Positions 1 to 11,976 of a stretch of 64,000 bases of DNA are shown in pieces (position 1 is the first letter of the stretch; each line of letters begins with the position of its first letter). Source of the DNA: Apricaphanius iberus (Eukaryota; Chordata; Actinopteri; Cyprinodontiformes; Aphaniidae). Below the pieces are notes generated by a model. It saw only the letters and a program-made list of their open reading frames with translations, was not told where the DNA came from and searched no databases. The DNA lies in contig JAPXFQ010000845.1 in the NCBI GenBank assembly GCA_028564705.1, positions 124,001 through 188,000 of the forward strand, read 5' to 3'. A program made the position numbers and the translations under genes.

Positions 1-344
1 CCTCGGATCCCTGGATTATGCTGACTCTCCTTAGATTATGACCTTTCCCATCTGACCAAGATGCCTCGGAGTTTGGAAACTTCACCAGGGAGACTTACTT
101 ACAGATGAAATAACAAAATGTGTAACTAAATATTTAAGTCAAACTGAAATTAAAAAGGGTTTAATCTTAACCAGAATACCTACTTTATTTCATTAACAAA
201 TAGAAACCAATTGTAATGATTTGAACTTAACCAAAGCCACCAGCCCTGTATCCTCCTCATACGTCACCATCACATTACCCGTCAGACGGAGGAGGAGCAA
301 AGGCACACTGCAGATAAGCTATTGTTTAGATCCGTGCTGTCTAC
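1..344. other. Unassigned AT-rich non-coding DNA
   Basis: I see no long frame, RNA gene or recognisable repeat here. Confidence 0.4.
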
Positions 345-530
345 AGCTTCACCTTAGTGTGGCAAAGTGGGTAGAGTAGTTGGCTTTTAATCGGAGGGTT
401 GTAGGTTTGATTCCAGCTTCCAACAGAGCTGATGTGCCTCTGCCCTAACCTGTCAACTGATTTGTGTATGAATGTGTGTACATTTCTAAGTGTGAATAGA
501 TGAAAGTGGCTCCACTGTAAAGCATTGGTC
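345..530 (+). mobile_element. tRNA-derived SINE
   Basis: The head looks like a tRNA gene. An A-box-like block, TGGCAAAGTGGGTAGAG, sits near 351, and a B-box-like block, GGTTGTAGGTTTGATTCC, sits near 398-415. The B-box core GGTTTGATTCC is close to the pol III consensus. The downstream part (tgtgtatgaatgtgtgtac ... ctgtaaagc) resembles the tail shared by fish SINEs and their partner LINEs. This is a non-coding retroposon that depends on LINE enzymes. It is not a functional tRNA, because the acceptor stem does not pair and a SINE body follows. Confidence 0.7.
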
Positions 531-2039
531 AGCATAACTAGAAACTACTACACTCTATAGTCCACATGACTATGAACGATTTTGAGGCTGTGTTTTTATC
601 CAGTAATTTTGAAGTTTGAACACCACCTGCTCCAACATTTTATGGAGGTTCCTGGAAGAGCTCAGTCCTATGTGCACTGAACATTGTGCAAAAGACCTTT
701 GACTCATGCACTGAAACTCACAACAGGTTGTCCTTGACACAGGCACATCCAAATTAAAGCCACCATAAAGTCTGTACAATGCAGGAAAAGCTCTAAAGGG
801 TAAAATCAGCAATCATTCTGTGTATTGAAGATGATTTGAGAGGCCACAGAAATTGTTCAAATAAATTTAGAGATTTGGCTTCTCGCGTTTATCTTACCGA
901 GGTCAAATTATTTCAGTGATGCTGTAAATCAAAAAATGTAATCAGTCAAGGACGCCACATAATCACCTTTTTAAACACCAGTTTGCTCCCACATTGACAT
1001 AAAAAATTATGATTTTTTTCATTTACAAACAAAATCAATTGCTTGCAGTTGGGTTATTATTATTATTTGTATCCTATCATAACAACTTCAAAATTTGGTA
1101 GAAATGGAGAAAGATTAAAGAAAAACGATCTCTATCTACTAAAAATAGTTTATCTTCAAATAGTTATAATAGTTTATCTTTAAAATCTTGTTTAATCTGA
1201 ACGATGTTGATAAGATACATATGAAGTATAATCCCACTACTGCACAGTACTTGGTTTTTCCTTGTTGTTCCTATATTATTCTTAATTTAGTTTTATTTTT
1301 TTTATACTATTCTTATGTGAGTCCAAATGTTAAAACTACATGTAACATTTCTGGTCTTAAAGCTGAATATTCCCCATGTTGGACAATTCTATTCTATTCT
1401 ACAGTTTCTGTTTTTTCTCATTTATTTTGTTGTGTTAAGATCAATTGCTGTATTTTGTGGAAATTATATTTCCACGTGAGAAATTGTTTGCTAGCAGGTG
1501 TAACTGACAATTCAATGTCTCTTACATTTTCTTTCCTGCTAATAAGGGAAACGTGTGATTGCCCGATTTATTGGGTGTTCCTTGCAGATATGTATTATGC
1601 AAGATGTTTAAAGTTTGTTGGTTGGAGATGAAAATGGAATGAAAATAATGAAATTTAATGTAATTTCAATGTAATCTTTTATTTTGACCAACTTTTGACT
1701 GGAAGTAATAACCAGCCAGAGTCCTGCCTTGTATCGGATAGATTATCTGTAGATCAGGCTTGGGGTGAAAGTTCAGAGTGATGGTAAGGAATCCTTTCTA
1801 CCTCAATGACCTGATTGTTGAATGTAAATGTTTTAAAATCTGTATTTTTAGGATATGAATATTTTTAGGAATTGACTGTGAATAACAGCTGGGGTCGACA
1901 AAAACTCTGGTATATCTATTCAGAAATTGGGTCCGCCCAATACATATTATAACCCTCTGTAAGTTAATTAAATCATAGCACATAGCATATCTTTCAAACC
2001 CTGAGTCAGGTACTACACAGCTAAAGGACATCAAAGTTG
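531..2039. other. Unassigned AT-rich non-coding DNA
   Basis: Short open frames here, including one of 147 codons at 1188-1631, have skewed AT-rich composition and no recognisable domain. I see nothing supportable as a gene. Confidence 0.4.
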
Positions 2040-2134
2040 TAGAAATAGAAGGGGCTGGAGCACACTGAACAGTTAACTATTTACTGTGCGGGTCGAAATG
2101 CTTGAATGCTTGACTCCACCCCCTTCTATTTCTA
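2040..2134. repeat. 95-bp hairpin with 21-bp arms
   Basis: The left arm at 2040-2060 begins TAGAAATAGAAGGGG. The right arm at 2114-2134 ends CCTTCTATTTCTA and is its reverse complement with one mismatch. About 53 bases lie between them. It could be a minimal MITE or foldback. A small-RNA hairpin is possible, but nothing in the sequence proves transcription. Confidence 0.6.
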
Positions 2135-2137
2135 TCC

Positions 2138-4620
2138 TTGTAAATAAAGTTGGTACTATGCAACGTATTGACCCAAGACAACCAACAGAGGGTGCTTTAG
2201 GTTATAAATCAGCACTTTTGGAGCCAGTAAGTATGATACTTTAATACAGTTGTATGACAAAAATGGACATTACAGCTTGGCTTAATAAAAACAAGAGCAG
2301 AGCAAGCATAAGAAGGGATGATAATAATACATCACCAGCCTTACAAAGGCAAGAGAAATATTGCGTGACGTTATGGTCTACACACCATACCAGGCTGTGG
2401 TGGTAACACACCAATTTGTTGTTTGCAGCACCAATGAACACAAAGAAAAAGAAGGGTGCAGCTGTGTTGCTAACAGTCGTTATGATGAAAACCGTGCGGG
2501 AAATACACAAAAGGACGGGAATTATCAAGGTTTTCAGCACCAGATTATGATGGACTGAGAGAGTAAGACATGTTGTGGACTAGCTATTCTACTGGATAAC
2601 ATTAACTGGATCCTTATGAATGTAAAAATACAATTTTTGTTCCACATGGCTCTGTTTTGTTAATGATAATAATGATAAACTTGAAGAGTACCGTATTGTC
2701 CTGCTCAGTTTTTGCTCAGTTTTGTTCAGTATTGTTAGTGTATTTCCTGACAGACCCCCAAACACACTGGTATAGTACAGATCATAGTGATTGCATCGAT
2801 AGATAAATATTAAAGCAGTCAAATATTATTTAAATGACTTCTCAAAATTTCAATTCAAAATAAAATTCTTTAAAAAGCTGAATATAGTCTTTTTCTGAGG
2901 ATTAGTTTTGGAAAAGGGGGTTTGTACTGTAATGGGGGTCATCCTATATTCGGGTCAATACAGTATATCAGCAATAAAAAAAAAAAAATGAGGCAGGATG
3001 ATGAAACCTATGACCCATGTGCTGTTAATTAGTTAACAGTAACAGAAACCTATATGAACATAGAAGGTCCTATAGGTAAAATATGCAGATAAAAAAACCA
3101 GATAACAAGAAACATCAACAGCTGTTTAGCAAGTTTATTGTTAAAGGTGGCTGGCCTTCATCTTCATGTGTATCAAGACCTCCCAGACAAATTATGGGTC
3201 TAAACTAAACACCTATGTTGATGTTTTATCAGTTGAGTTTGACTGGACTGGAGAGAGTCTGGAGAACATAAACATCCGTGTGGGCTAAGCTTTTATCACC
3301 CTGACAGCTCGAAATCTTCATCTAAAAGAGAAGCAGTAAATTATGAGGCTGGGCTTATACTGCTGCTGGAGATTTATTTTGAGGCATTTCATTTTCTCTG
3401 AAAAATATCATACAGCAAAAGCAACCATGGCAAAGGAGATTAGGCTAATTGTTTATTCCTTGGGGTTTATGTGAATGACATTACACACAAGGTTAATTAG
3501 CTCAATAAAAAATGTCAGCGTAATTGACAAAGATCATGTCTTTGATTAGCAAACACGGGTTCCGCTGCTTTATTCCAATTACACACATGATGAATGTTGT
3601 ATAACAGTCTGCCTGCTCTGTTTGCCACGTTTACATGACAACCCAATGAACTTCTCTATAAAAAATAATATTTGAGCTGTGACATACAGTGAAAGTCACA
3701 GGCTTTACAGCTGAGTATAAAGTCATAGCTCATAAATCATATCACACAGCAGCTGCTTTGCTTTGTGCCGTGATAATGACTTACATTCTGACAGCAAGCC
3801 GGGGAAGAAAAAAAACAAAAATGTTGGCCGTTTACAGACTATTCATTACCATCTCAAGATGAAGCTGGCTGGCTAGAGTTGGGCTGAACAACTGATGAAA
3901 CATTCTGTCACTTGGTGTTTCTGGGAGCCGGAACGACGCCACGAGGCAGCACAGAAGACTCCTCGCTGTTACACTTCTCCAGCACATCCCTGAGTCATTA
4001 GAGTCAGTTTGGGATGATGGCGCCTGGCTCATGGAAGGCAAGGAGCTTCTGTGCTGGTCATCACAGGGGAGCGTGTCTGACAACCAACTTACCTAAACGG
4101 CTGAGTCATAACGCAAACTAACCGAGTGAGAAGAAGTCTGACAGGTGATGTGGCTCTACCCAGACAGCAAGTAGGGTTCTGAACCATTTGAGAAATTACA
4201 TAAAACTCCAACAATTAAAACGGAGTTTATGTATGGTTGTGTAGCAGCTTGACTTCGAATAGAAAAGAGAGAAAGTAATAAATATTTTACATGTATTGAG
4301 ATGCATTTCCAGGTTTACCAGATTCCAAAATCTGGTAAATGTAATTAGACAAAATTACAAGAGGTTCCCCACGGCCATTATTAAGTAAACAAAAATTAAT
4401 CCAAAATGGATAACTTGTGACGACTAAATTGGTTTGTTTTTTCATGGTGTTTTTCATGGTATTTTACCACTTAGTGAAAGCTGGTTAGCTTTGTTTCTCT
4501 CCTAGATGAGGCCACTGGAGTAGCTGCTGCTGCTATTTTGTCTATGACATAGAAAGTACTCCTTGACCATGGTTGCTGTAATGAACTTGTTTGTTCCTTT
4601 TTGATTCTCTTTGCTCACTA
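2138..4620. other. Unassigned non-coding DNA
   Basis: No repeat boundary or convincing exon was found. The stretch at about 3350-3700 is less AT-biased and rich in TAAT/ATTA motifs, as in vertebrate non-coding conserved DNA, but conservation cannot be judged from one sequence. Confidence 0.35.
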
Positions 4621-4624
4621 TTTT

Positions 4625-4735
4625 TGAGGACCAGTCGGTTTTGGCATATGGCCGCTCGTACTGAGCCACATTCTGGTTCTGCAGAAGGTTTCTTCCTGTA
4701 AAAGAGAAGTTTTCCTCTCAATCATATATTTCAGA
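4625..4735 (+). mobile_element. L2/Maui LINE 3-prime UTR fragment
   Basis: The text from 'actgagccacattctggttc' through 'aggtttcttcctgtaaaag' to 'gttttcctctc' matches the same stretch in the L2 copy near 36530-36590. It is a short, diverged piece of an L2 3-prime region on the + strand. Confidence 0.6.
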
Positions 4736-6140
4736 AGTTTGAGGTATCTCTTCACCTCTATGCTGACGATAGTTGAACTTATGTGCCTCTGAGCCATGAC
4801 AATAACATTGGTGCATCTCAGTTAATGGAGTGCATAACTGAAGTAAAAAATTGGCCTTAGCAGACTGGGCAGTTGTGGTCATTTAATGGTGCATTCACAC
4901 CGCACAGTTTGTCAGCGTCAGGCAATGCATTCAACGGATGAAGTTTGACGTATGTACTTTTTGGCTTCCATAGCCTGCTTCTGAGGAAAAAACAACGCGT
5001 GGGCAGGGCTTCCTCTGTTGCAGTACGTTCTGAACTATGGTGGATCGTAACTAGAGAGTGGCTTGGCTTTATTTGCTAGGTAAAGCTAGACAACGTTGAC
5101 ATCGGGTGCATCAGCGCTCATTCTTCAGATGCGTTCTGAGTTTGGGGAGTTTAACCATTTGCTCCAGGAGCTGCTTATGGTTGAGGTTCACTTTCAGTGC
5201 TACTTCCGTCTGTCCTGCGCCGAATTTTACGACCTCCTCAGCCGCATAGGAGCTTAAATCTCCTACCAGGACACCAATTACAGGTGCTCTGTTCCGCCTT
5301 AGGAGCGACTGTCCATCTGACTTCGGTAAGTGTTATTTCTGATTTTTTAAATCTGCGTTTGTTGAAAATTTTTTCACTGGACCCGTGCTACATTCAAGAT
5401 ACCTGTATAGTGACATGACTACAGTGAGACGCTCTGATTGGTTGTTGCACTGCGTTAACTCCGTTGGCTCCGTCAAAAGTGAAACTAGCTGAACTTCTGC
5501 GTTGCTTGCGTTGCGTGCGTTGCTGCATTGCCGTATGTAACGCAAGTGAAGTTGACACAGCCAACGTACACAACGCACCGCAGAGACTTTAATGGACCTC
5601 TGACGTACTCTACCATACACTTTACATCTAATTTTGCCGCAACTGATGCTGACGCATGGGGTTGGTCTGAATGCAGCATAAGTTTGGGACCATTAACACC
5701 ATTTGTTAGGCCCTGGGTTTCCAACCTCTGAGTAAAAATGGCTGGGGATATGAAATATGACTAACAAATTTATGCACTTGTCATGACCAGGTTGGATTGT
5801 TGCAATGTTGTGTATACATATTAGTCAGTCTCTGGTTGCACGTCTGGAAATGGTACAAAATGCAACAGCGCATCTTTGAACTGGTTCATGGAAATATAAT
5901 CTTATTTCTCCAAAATTGTGGAATGACCTACCCACAAGTGTTAAACAGGCTGGCCCGTTGATAGAATTTAAATCTCGTCTTAAGGCTCATTTTTATTCTC
6001 TTGCTTTTGACCAAAATTGCCAATTTTACTGCAATTGCTATATAGCGTGCTACTATATTATGTGCTGCTATTATGTATTGCACATCACTTTGGTCAACAC
6101 TGTTGTTTTGAAGACTACTTTATAAATAAATTTGGATTGT
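4736..6140 (+). pseudogene. L2-type LINE reverse transcriptase remnant, split by a Harbinger element
   Basis: Left part (4736-4886): the + strand reads a decayed HLYADDS motif, then a segment like LMECITEVKNW, as in L2-clade reverse transcriptases. Right part (5682-6140): it reads LGPLTPFVRPWVSNL, then TRLDCCN, then LWNDLPTSVKQAGPLIEFKSRLKAHF. These are the C-terminal landmarks of L2 ORF2, followed by a tail ending in tataaataaatttgg. Stops and frameshifts are frequent, so the copy is dead. A 792-bp Harbinger element at 4887-5678 divides it. The flanks continue in the expected order, which supports one LINE later interrupted. Confidence 0.75.
4887..5678 (+). mobile_element. PIF-Harbinger remnant with TAA target duplication
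   Basis: The left end TGGTGCATTCACACC and the inverse of the right end, TGCTGCATTCAGACC, form terminal inverted repeats. They are flanked by TAA at 4884-4886 and 5679-5681, the 3-bp duplication typical of Harbinger. Around 5050-5330 the + strand retains the start of a transposase-like frame (segments reading SEFGEFNHLLQELL and QCYFRLSCAEFYDLLSRIG), also present in the copy at 24.4 kb. The catalytic DDE part is missing. It is an internally deleted, non-autonomous copy inside an L2 LINE. Confidence 0.8.
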
Positions 6141-6260
6141 CGCTACATGCTTGTTCAGTATGACGGATTGCTGTGAAGTCAACAACACAATGCAATCAAC
6201 TGTCTACTATTGATACACATTTGTCTTGGAGGAGTTAATACTGCAAATCAATGACTAGAT

Positions 6261-6310
6261 TCAATCTGCTGGGTTTCCTTAGATACAAAACTTTTTACCA
6301 AGTGCAATAA
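6261..6310 (+). mobile_element. L2 3-prime end fragment
   Basis: The string 'tcaatctgctgggtttcctt' followed by 'acaaaactttttacc' matches the L2-tail copies at 13.9 kb and 41.0 kb. Only about 50 bases are recognisable. Confidence 0.5.
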
Positions 6311-7490
6311 TGAACTAAACTTGATGCATTGGTAATGACTTGTGTCCCCGATGATGTTGACTTTTTTCTTGGGGTGTTGTTGACGTAATGCATGATTATT
6401 TATATAATGACATATTTCAATATTATTGCTCAAAGTGGATTGAATGACTTCAGCGTAGTTGAAAGACAAACCTAAATCATCAACCCTCCACTGCCATGCT
6501 TGACAGTTCATTACATCCTACAACAGAAATGTTTTTCCCTGTTTGGGGCAAATACTTAGACCTTTATGGATTAAAAACAAACTATTTGTTTTTTTGCTCA
6601 AAAGCCAAAATAAAGTGTTTGGCCAATTTATTTTGACTTAATCTGTTTATCCAAAAACTATAACATTCCTTGATTAACCATATGTTGGTTTGTATGTGAT
6701 TGTCTCTGACTGTATGTGATTCCAGGTCTCAGTTTGTTGACATCAGCAACTTAAACTGTAACGAAAAAGGACGCTGACTGATGGAGATAGTACTTCTGGA
6801 GATTGTCAAAAACGTACGCACACTATCTTATTTTGTTCAACACTGCCCAAGTAGAAGCCAGTTGTAAACTAGACAGCAACTGTTGTATACTATGAAAGTG
6901 GGAGAGTTGAAACCGTAAAAAAGCATAAAATTGTGAAAAGGCTCCAAGTGGATCTGTGGTTATCTGTTTTAAATTACCAAATGGCACTGATGTCAGTACA
7001 CCCACAGGAAAATGCCAAATCTTGTCAAAAACTGCAAAACTTTCCAGTTCCATCCGTTAAAAGAAGGAAGCTCTGAATCCATATCATGTCACTGATCTGA
7101 GGTGCCCCTGATGGCTGCCTCAGGTCCTCAGTGCACCTCCGAGCACAGGGCAGGCTCACATTGTCTCTGCAGAAACATACTGATGAAAAGTAGCTAAAAG
7201 GTCCATAGTGAAAGACTCAAATATGAGCACTAAACTGCCAATTTATGGAATGTTCTCTCCATAGGATACAGTGTATCAGTGGTGCCGCATTTTCTCCTGA
7301 GCCATAAATAACAGGAGGCATTTCATGTTGCATAAAGTTTTATGACAAATGTGCTTTATGATCGTAATTGGGGTTGGCTCGCTTGCTAAGGCACTTTTGT
7401 TTTGGGTATTTACTGGGAGAAAGCACCTGAGGGATATGAAAGGAGAGTTTCCTTTTCAGTTGGGCACTCAGTCAAGATTAATGTGTTTGT
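6311..7490. other. Unassigned non-coding DNA
   Basis: No repeat ends, RNA genes or exon-like frames are recognisable. Confidence 0.35.
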
Positions 7491-7493
7491 GTT

Positions 7494-7524
7494 TTCGTGT
7501 GTGTGCGTGTGTGTATGTGTGTGC
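7494..7524. repeat. Imperfect GT microsatellite
   Basis: The run of GT dinucleotides is broken by CG and AT. It makes a short valine/cysteine-rich frame on the + strand that is not a gene. Confidence 0.8.
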
Positions 7525-10107
7525 AGATGTTCCTTGATTGGGTCTGGACTGGCTCTACCTGAGCATAATCTGCAGTATGATTGAGTTTGGTATGTGTGAA
7601 GTTGTGTGTCTGCTTGGCTGCATTTATTTACATAATCATAGTCTGCAATTTTTTTTCATTGTCAAAGCAGGAGGCTATTAGCATCTCCCCACAAGTGCTC
7701 CGCACTCCCCTCTATTCCAAACATAAATAAGTGAGATGTCCAAAAGATCATTATCAGAGAGACTCTAAATCGATCCATCCTAATTAATTACCTCCTTGAT
7801 AGATAGGAGTGAGTCTCATCACACCCAAGTAACTCTGCGGGAAAAAGGCCAGGGGATCAAATCTGAAAGATAACCTGGCAAGCGGAAAACAAACAGGTAT
7901 GACAAGACAATTTCATTTCACAGCGAATCATCCTCGCTTTTGAAAACACTTTGCTGAAATTTGCATTTCTGAAATTAAAACCATCCAAAACATGTTCCCT
8001 TGGCTCTGGAAGTCTCAGATAGATCAGACAGACAAAGAAAAAAAATAAAATCAAGTAAATGAAAAGCTCAAGAGAGAGGAAAATAAACAAGTTCTAGCAT
8101 GAATGACGCCCTTTTCCTTCTGCACACAATTCCACGCAGAACAGGCACTGTTTACTGTGCAACTTATCAGAAAACTATTGACCTGTTCAGTGTCAGATAG
8201 ATAGATATCAGAACAAACATAATTTAATCTCCAGTTAAGCCCCAACACATTTGATGTGTTGAACATGTCCAAATAAATCACTGTCCCAACTCAAGGATGC
8301 CATACTAGAAAACAAGTGCTCCAGTTCTGCAACAGTTTGCTTCTAAAATGTGACAGAAGTTTCACGTGCAAACAGGTAGCAGTTAAATCAAACTCCAAAT
8401 GGAAAGGAAAATGTAATCTCCTGGGTCAATTTCCTGTGAGCTGGAGGAGAGGAGTCCTGCTTAAGACAGCTGATCGTAGTATTATAATTGGTTTATTATT
8501 GCTAACGTTTAGTATTTTAGTGCGTTGAGGATCGGTTCAAAACGGGCCGCAATCTTTACCTGAGCCACCAACATTCATCCAGAAGAACTTCCTCCGCTGC
8601 TCCCTTGCTGTGACATCTGACTGTGTAGAAGTTACAGCGATAGTTCGCTTTGGGACTATCAAAAAATTATATTTCAGCTCAAATCATTTCATTATTTTTT
8701 TGGTTTGAAAAAAGAGAAGGGTGGCTGGCGGAGCTGCGTGGGTCAGGGTTAATGATTCGTTTGGAGTAAGTAGCATAATGGTTGTTGTATTAAGCTACCT
8801 GATAGGCAATAATGAAAAAATGAGGGATAACTGTTTTTTCTGTCAAACTTTTTTATTGACCTCCTTTTTTTCTATCTTATCATCGATCGATATATACTGC
8901 TATCGAATAATCGTCCAGCCCTTATTATTTCAACCTCAATTTTAATGAATTTCTGCTGTGTGCAGAAAAAAAACAGATTATTTCATTAGCTTAGAACTCA
9001 TTGTAATTACTCAAAACTGGGCTGTGGTTTAGCACAAAACCAGAAGCATCAATATGCATATATTTACTGAATATATGTATTTCAATAATCCCCAGATGTG
9101 ACATTAATTAAAATTGTATAATACTTAATTAAACCCAAAGGAAAATTACATTTTATTGCAGCAGCAGACATAAAACTATAAACAGTATTCAGGGTATATA
9201 AGATATTTGCACAGCCATGAGAAAAGAAAAAATAACAAAGTTAGTGCTATTATTTCTATAATCACAATCCCTTTGCCGTATGGTTTATGGTGTCACAACA
9301 TCCTTTAAAATTATTCTTACAAAAAGCTTTAATAATATTAGATCGATATTCTTTTTTGAATCTACTGTTCATATTCATCTTTAGACTAAATCTCAGCGCT
9401 CCCATTATGACTCTAACCCAAATCCAAAAGCTTGAGGCTATATCATTTGAGTCACCACCTGATAAAAAAAATAAATTACTTCTGAATTTAGATCAGTGAT
9501 GTTTAATTGGCTCCATGAATCAGACACCTTGGAGAGATGTAAAATGATGCTTCATTAGCTTTTTACTTCTTCGGTTCAGGTCTCCAATTATCACTTCATT
9601 TTTGATGCAATGTCTTCATCAACTGCATTGTACTTTTGTTTTTAAGTGGTTTTGCTTTAACATGACCATGACAAGTAAGAATGCTTTATTTAGTAACACT
9701 GCTAAGTGGAAGTCAGCAGTTTAAAGAAAAAGTTGAGAAAGTCCTGTGAATGAGTGTAAAAAGGGAACAAATTATGATTTTTTTTATATTTTCACACGGT
9801 GTTCAACTATTTATAAAGCTTAATTTATTTCTTTCATTAAAAAATCGTACATTTTGTCACGCACTGAAACATGTCTGAAATTCTCGACGGAAAGAAAATA
9901 AGACTAAATGTTTGGCAACGGTCACATTAGCCAAATATTTTCTGAAGGTTGTACATCGTTTTGACAGATAGCATTTCACACCCTGGACCACATGGTGACG
10001 AGGTAGCATATCTTGTCATGTCTCGTAATGCATGACCACGTTGACTTCACTCTGGACCCAATCAGACCCAATCAGATACGCTGTCCATCAACCAAAGATT
10101 ATGAGAA
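7525..10107. other. Unassigned AT-rich DNA with a possible hAT-like end
   Basis: Near 8875-8925 the text 'cgatcgatatatactgctat' then 'cgaataatcgtccagccc' resembles the GGGCTGG-CGAT ends of fish hAT MITEs, read in reverse. I found no convincing partner end. The rest shows nothing recognisable. Confidence 0.3.
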
Positions 10108-10115
10108 ATCCTGTA

Positions 10116-11094
10116 CAGTGTTGCCAACTCCTCAGTAAGGAAAGTAGCTATTGGCTGTCCCAAAAGTCACTAGAAGTCGCTAAATGACGTCATCGCCTAA
10201 TTTGCATAATTGGCAATTTGCAAATAACTGTAACGGACGCTGTAGGAGAGAGGAATAACGTCGTGGGAGAGACAAAAGTGAGTAAAAAACACCCTAAATA
10301 TGTTTAGAACTACAAATGTACAAAAATAATTTCAACATTAACAACATTTAATGATTTTAATGCTTTGTCTAGATCCACATTACACACATCAGTTTTGTCC
10401 TGTATTGTTAAATGTTATAACAGCAAATTTAATCAAAAGATTGTTCTGTAGGGTGAAATTGCTAGCTCTACAACCAACCCTCCTCCTTTATCCGGGCTTG
10501 GGACCGGCAAAGTGACCCAAAAGACACACTCTGGCAGAGTTACTTAGGTTTTTTTTTTTTTAAGTTGTTTTTTTTTTAAAGTTGTGCTGAGCTAGCTAGC
10601 AAGATCTTATGTCACAGAGAGGTAGGCTACACACACAGTGGACGAGGTGAATAAGTGACTGAGCTGCTGAGGTTGTGTGAGTCAAATGCAGTGATTTATT
10701 TGTGTGACAGCGTCACAGCGAAGAAACGTTTACATTTAAATCCCGCTCTGCAAGCCAGCGGCGGCTTTCTTTTGCGCAAGCGCATTTCATTTGCAGTCCG
10801 GACGCCGAGTGGTGAGGGTCTCCTCTCTCTCTCTCTCTGCTCCGCCCATAGACTGTAGATGGGACTGCTGCGCAAGGCTACTGTGAGACTGGCCGCCTGT
10901 AAGTGCTTTGGGACGGGGGAGGGGCTCACGTTGAGGACAGTAACTGCAGAACAATACGTGCTTCACGCCAGAGTCTCCAAAACACCAGAAAAAGTCGCTA
11001 GATTTGCCGCTAGTCGCTTTTTTGAAAAAAAGTCGCTATAGGGGTCTGAAAAGTCGCTAAATCTAGCGACAAAGTCGCTAAGTTGGCAACACTG
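10116..11094. mobile_element. Non-autonomous hAT-type transposon with perfect 8-bp TSD
   Basis: The element starts CAGTGTTGCCAACT and ends AGTTGGCAACACTG, an exact 14-bp terminal inverted repeat. The flanks are an exact direct 8-bp duplication, ATCCTGTA, at 10108-10115 and 11095-11102. The CAGTG start and 8-bp duplication fit the hAT superfamily. Inside, subterminal blocks containing 'agtcgct' recur near both ends (10165-10190 and 10995-11080), possible transposase-binding repeats. There is a T-rich tract at 10550-10580 and a CT run near 10820. No transposase frame exists in its 979 bp. Confidence 0.85.
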
Positions 11095-11289
11095 ATCCTG
11101 TAGGTAGAGCTGTTTGACAGAAGAAACCTCGACTTGTAAAAATGGACAAGATTGAATTTGACACTTTGGGGTAAAACAAGTATTCAGTCAGCCACCAATT
11201 GTGAAAGTTCTTCCACTTGAAAAGATGAGGGAAGCCTGTAATTTTCATCATAGGTACTGCATACCTCAATTATGGGTGATCAAATGAGG

Positions 11290-11813
11290 CCATGTCCACA
11301 CATAGCCAGGGTTTTTTAAAAACCAAGATTTTCCGCTCCTTAAAAAATAATCTCCATCCAAACATAACTGGATAAATGCGTTTTTCAGCACATTCATAAA
11401 TGTGGAAAACCTGTAGGGGGCAGTAGTTCTCCCAAATCCTATTTGCTCAGAGTAAGTTTTTATCCTGTATCTTCAGCACACAGCAGTCATACAGCTTATA
11501 AAAGCAAACAAACAAAACCCGCTTTAACAATAGATGATACCAACACAGCTCTGAGGGCATAAATGCTGTTTTAGAGAGTAAACACAGGTGGCACATGTGA
11601 TGTTTGAGCACTTTTTGCCGCGGATCATGACGTTATGGTTCTTAAAACTCAGTCTTCGGCCGTCCACACCAGGTACAAATCCCCACTTTGGCTTTGAGTT
11701 TTTAAAAAGATTCATTTTTGGTGCCGAAAATCTCCGGTTACATGTGGATAACAGGCCAAACCGTAGAAAGATATCTCTGTTTTGTGAGATACCCGGCTAT
11801 GTGTGGACAGGGC
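11290..11813. mobile_element. MITE with GTCCACACATAGCC termini, nested in Tc1
   Basis: The left end reads CCATGTCCACACATAGCC. The inverse of the right end reads CCCTGTCCACACATAGCC, so about 18 bp pair with one mismatch. It is 524 bp with no transposase. Both flanks belong to one Tc1 terminal repeat: 'gggtgatcaaatgag' before and 'aaaaagaaatccagaaaatc' after. A degenerate duplication (ATGAGG/ATGATA) may flank it, but I could not fix its length. Possibly hAT-related. Confidence 0.7.
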
Positions 11814-11976
11814 ATGATAAAAAGAAATCCAGAAAATCTAATGGTCTGATTTAAAAAAAAAAAAGTATATATATTTGCATATTCTGTTGGAAAAAATAAA
11901 TTTGGTCAATGACATGTCCTGGCTTAAGCAGGGGGACACATCTGGCACTGCAGGATTTGAGTCCCTGGCAGCGTAA

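Noticed and set aside
345..420. A tRNA gene
   Set aside because: A and B boxes are present, but there is no paired acceptor stem and a SINE body follows.
7349..7584. Cysteine/valine-rich frames that could look like a small secreted protein
   Set aside because: The cysteine/valine run is the GT microsatellite.
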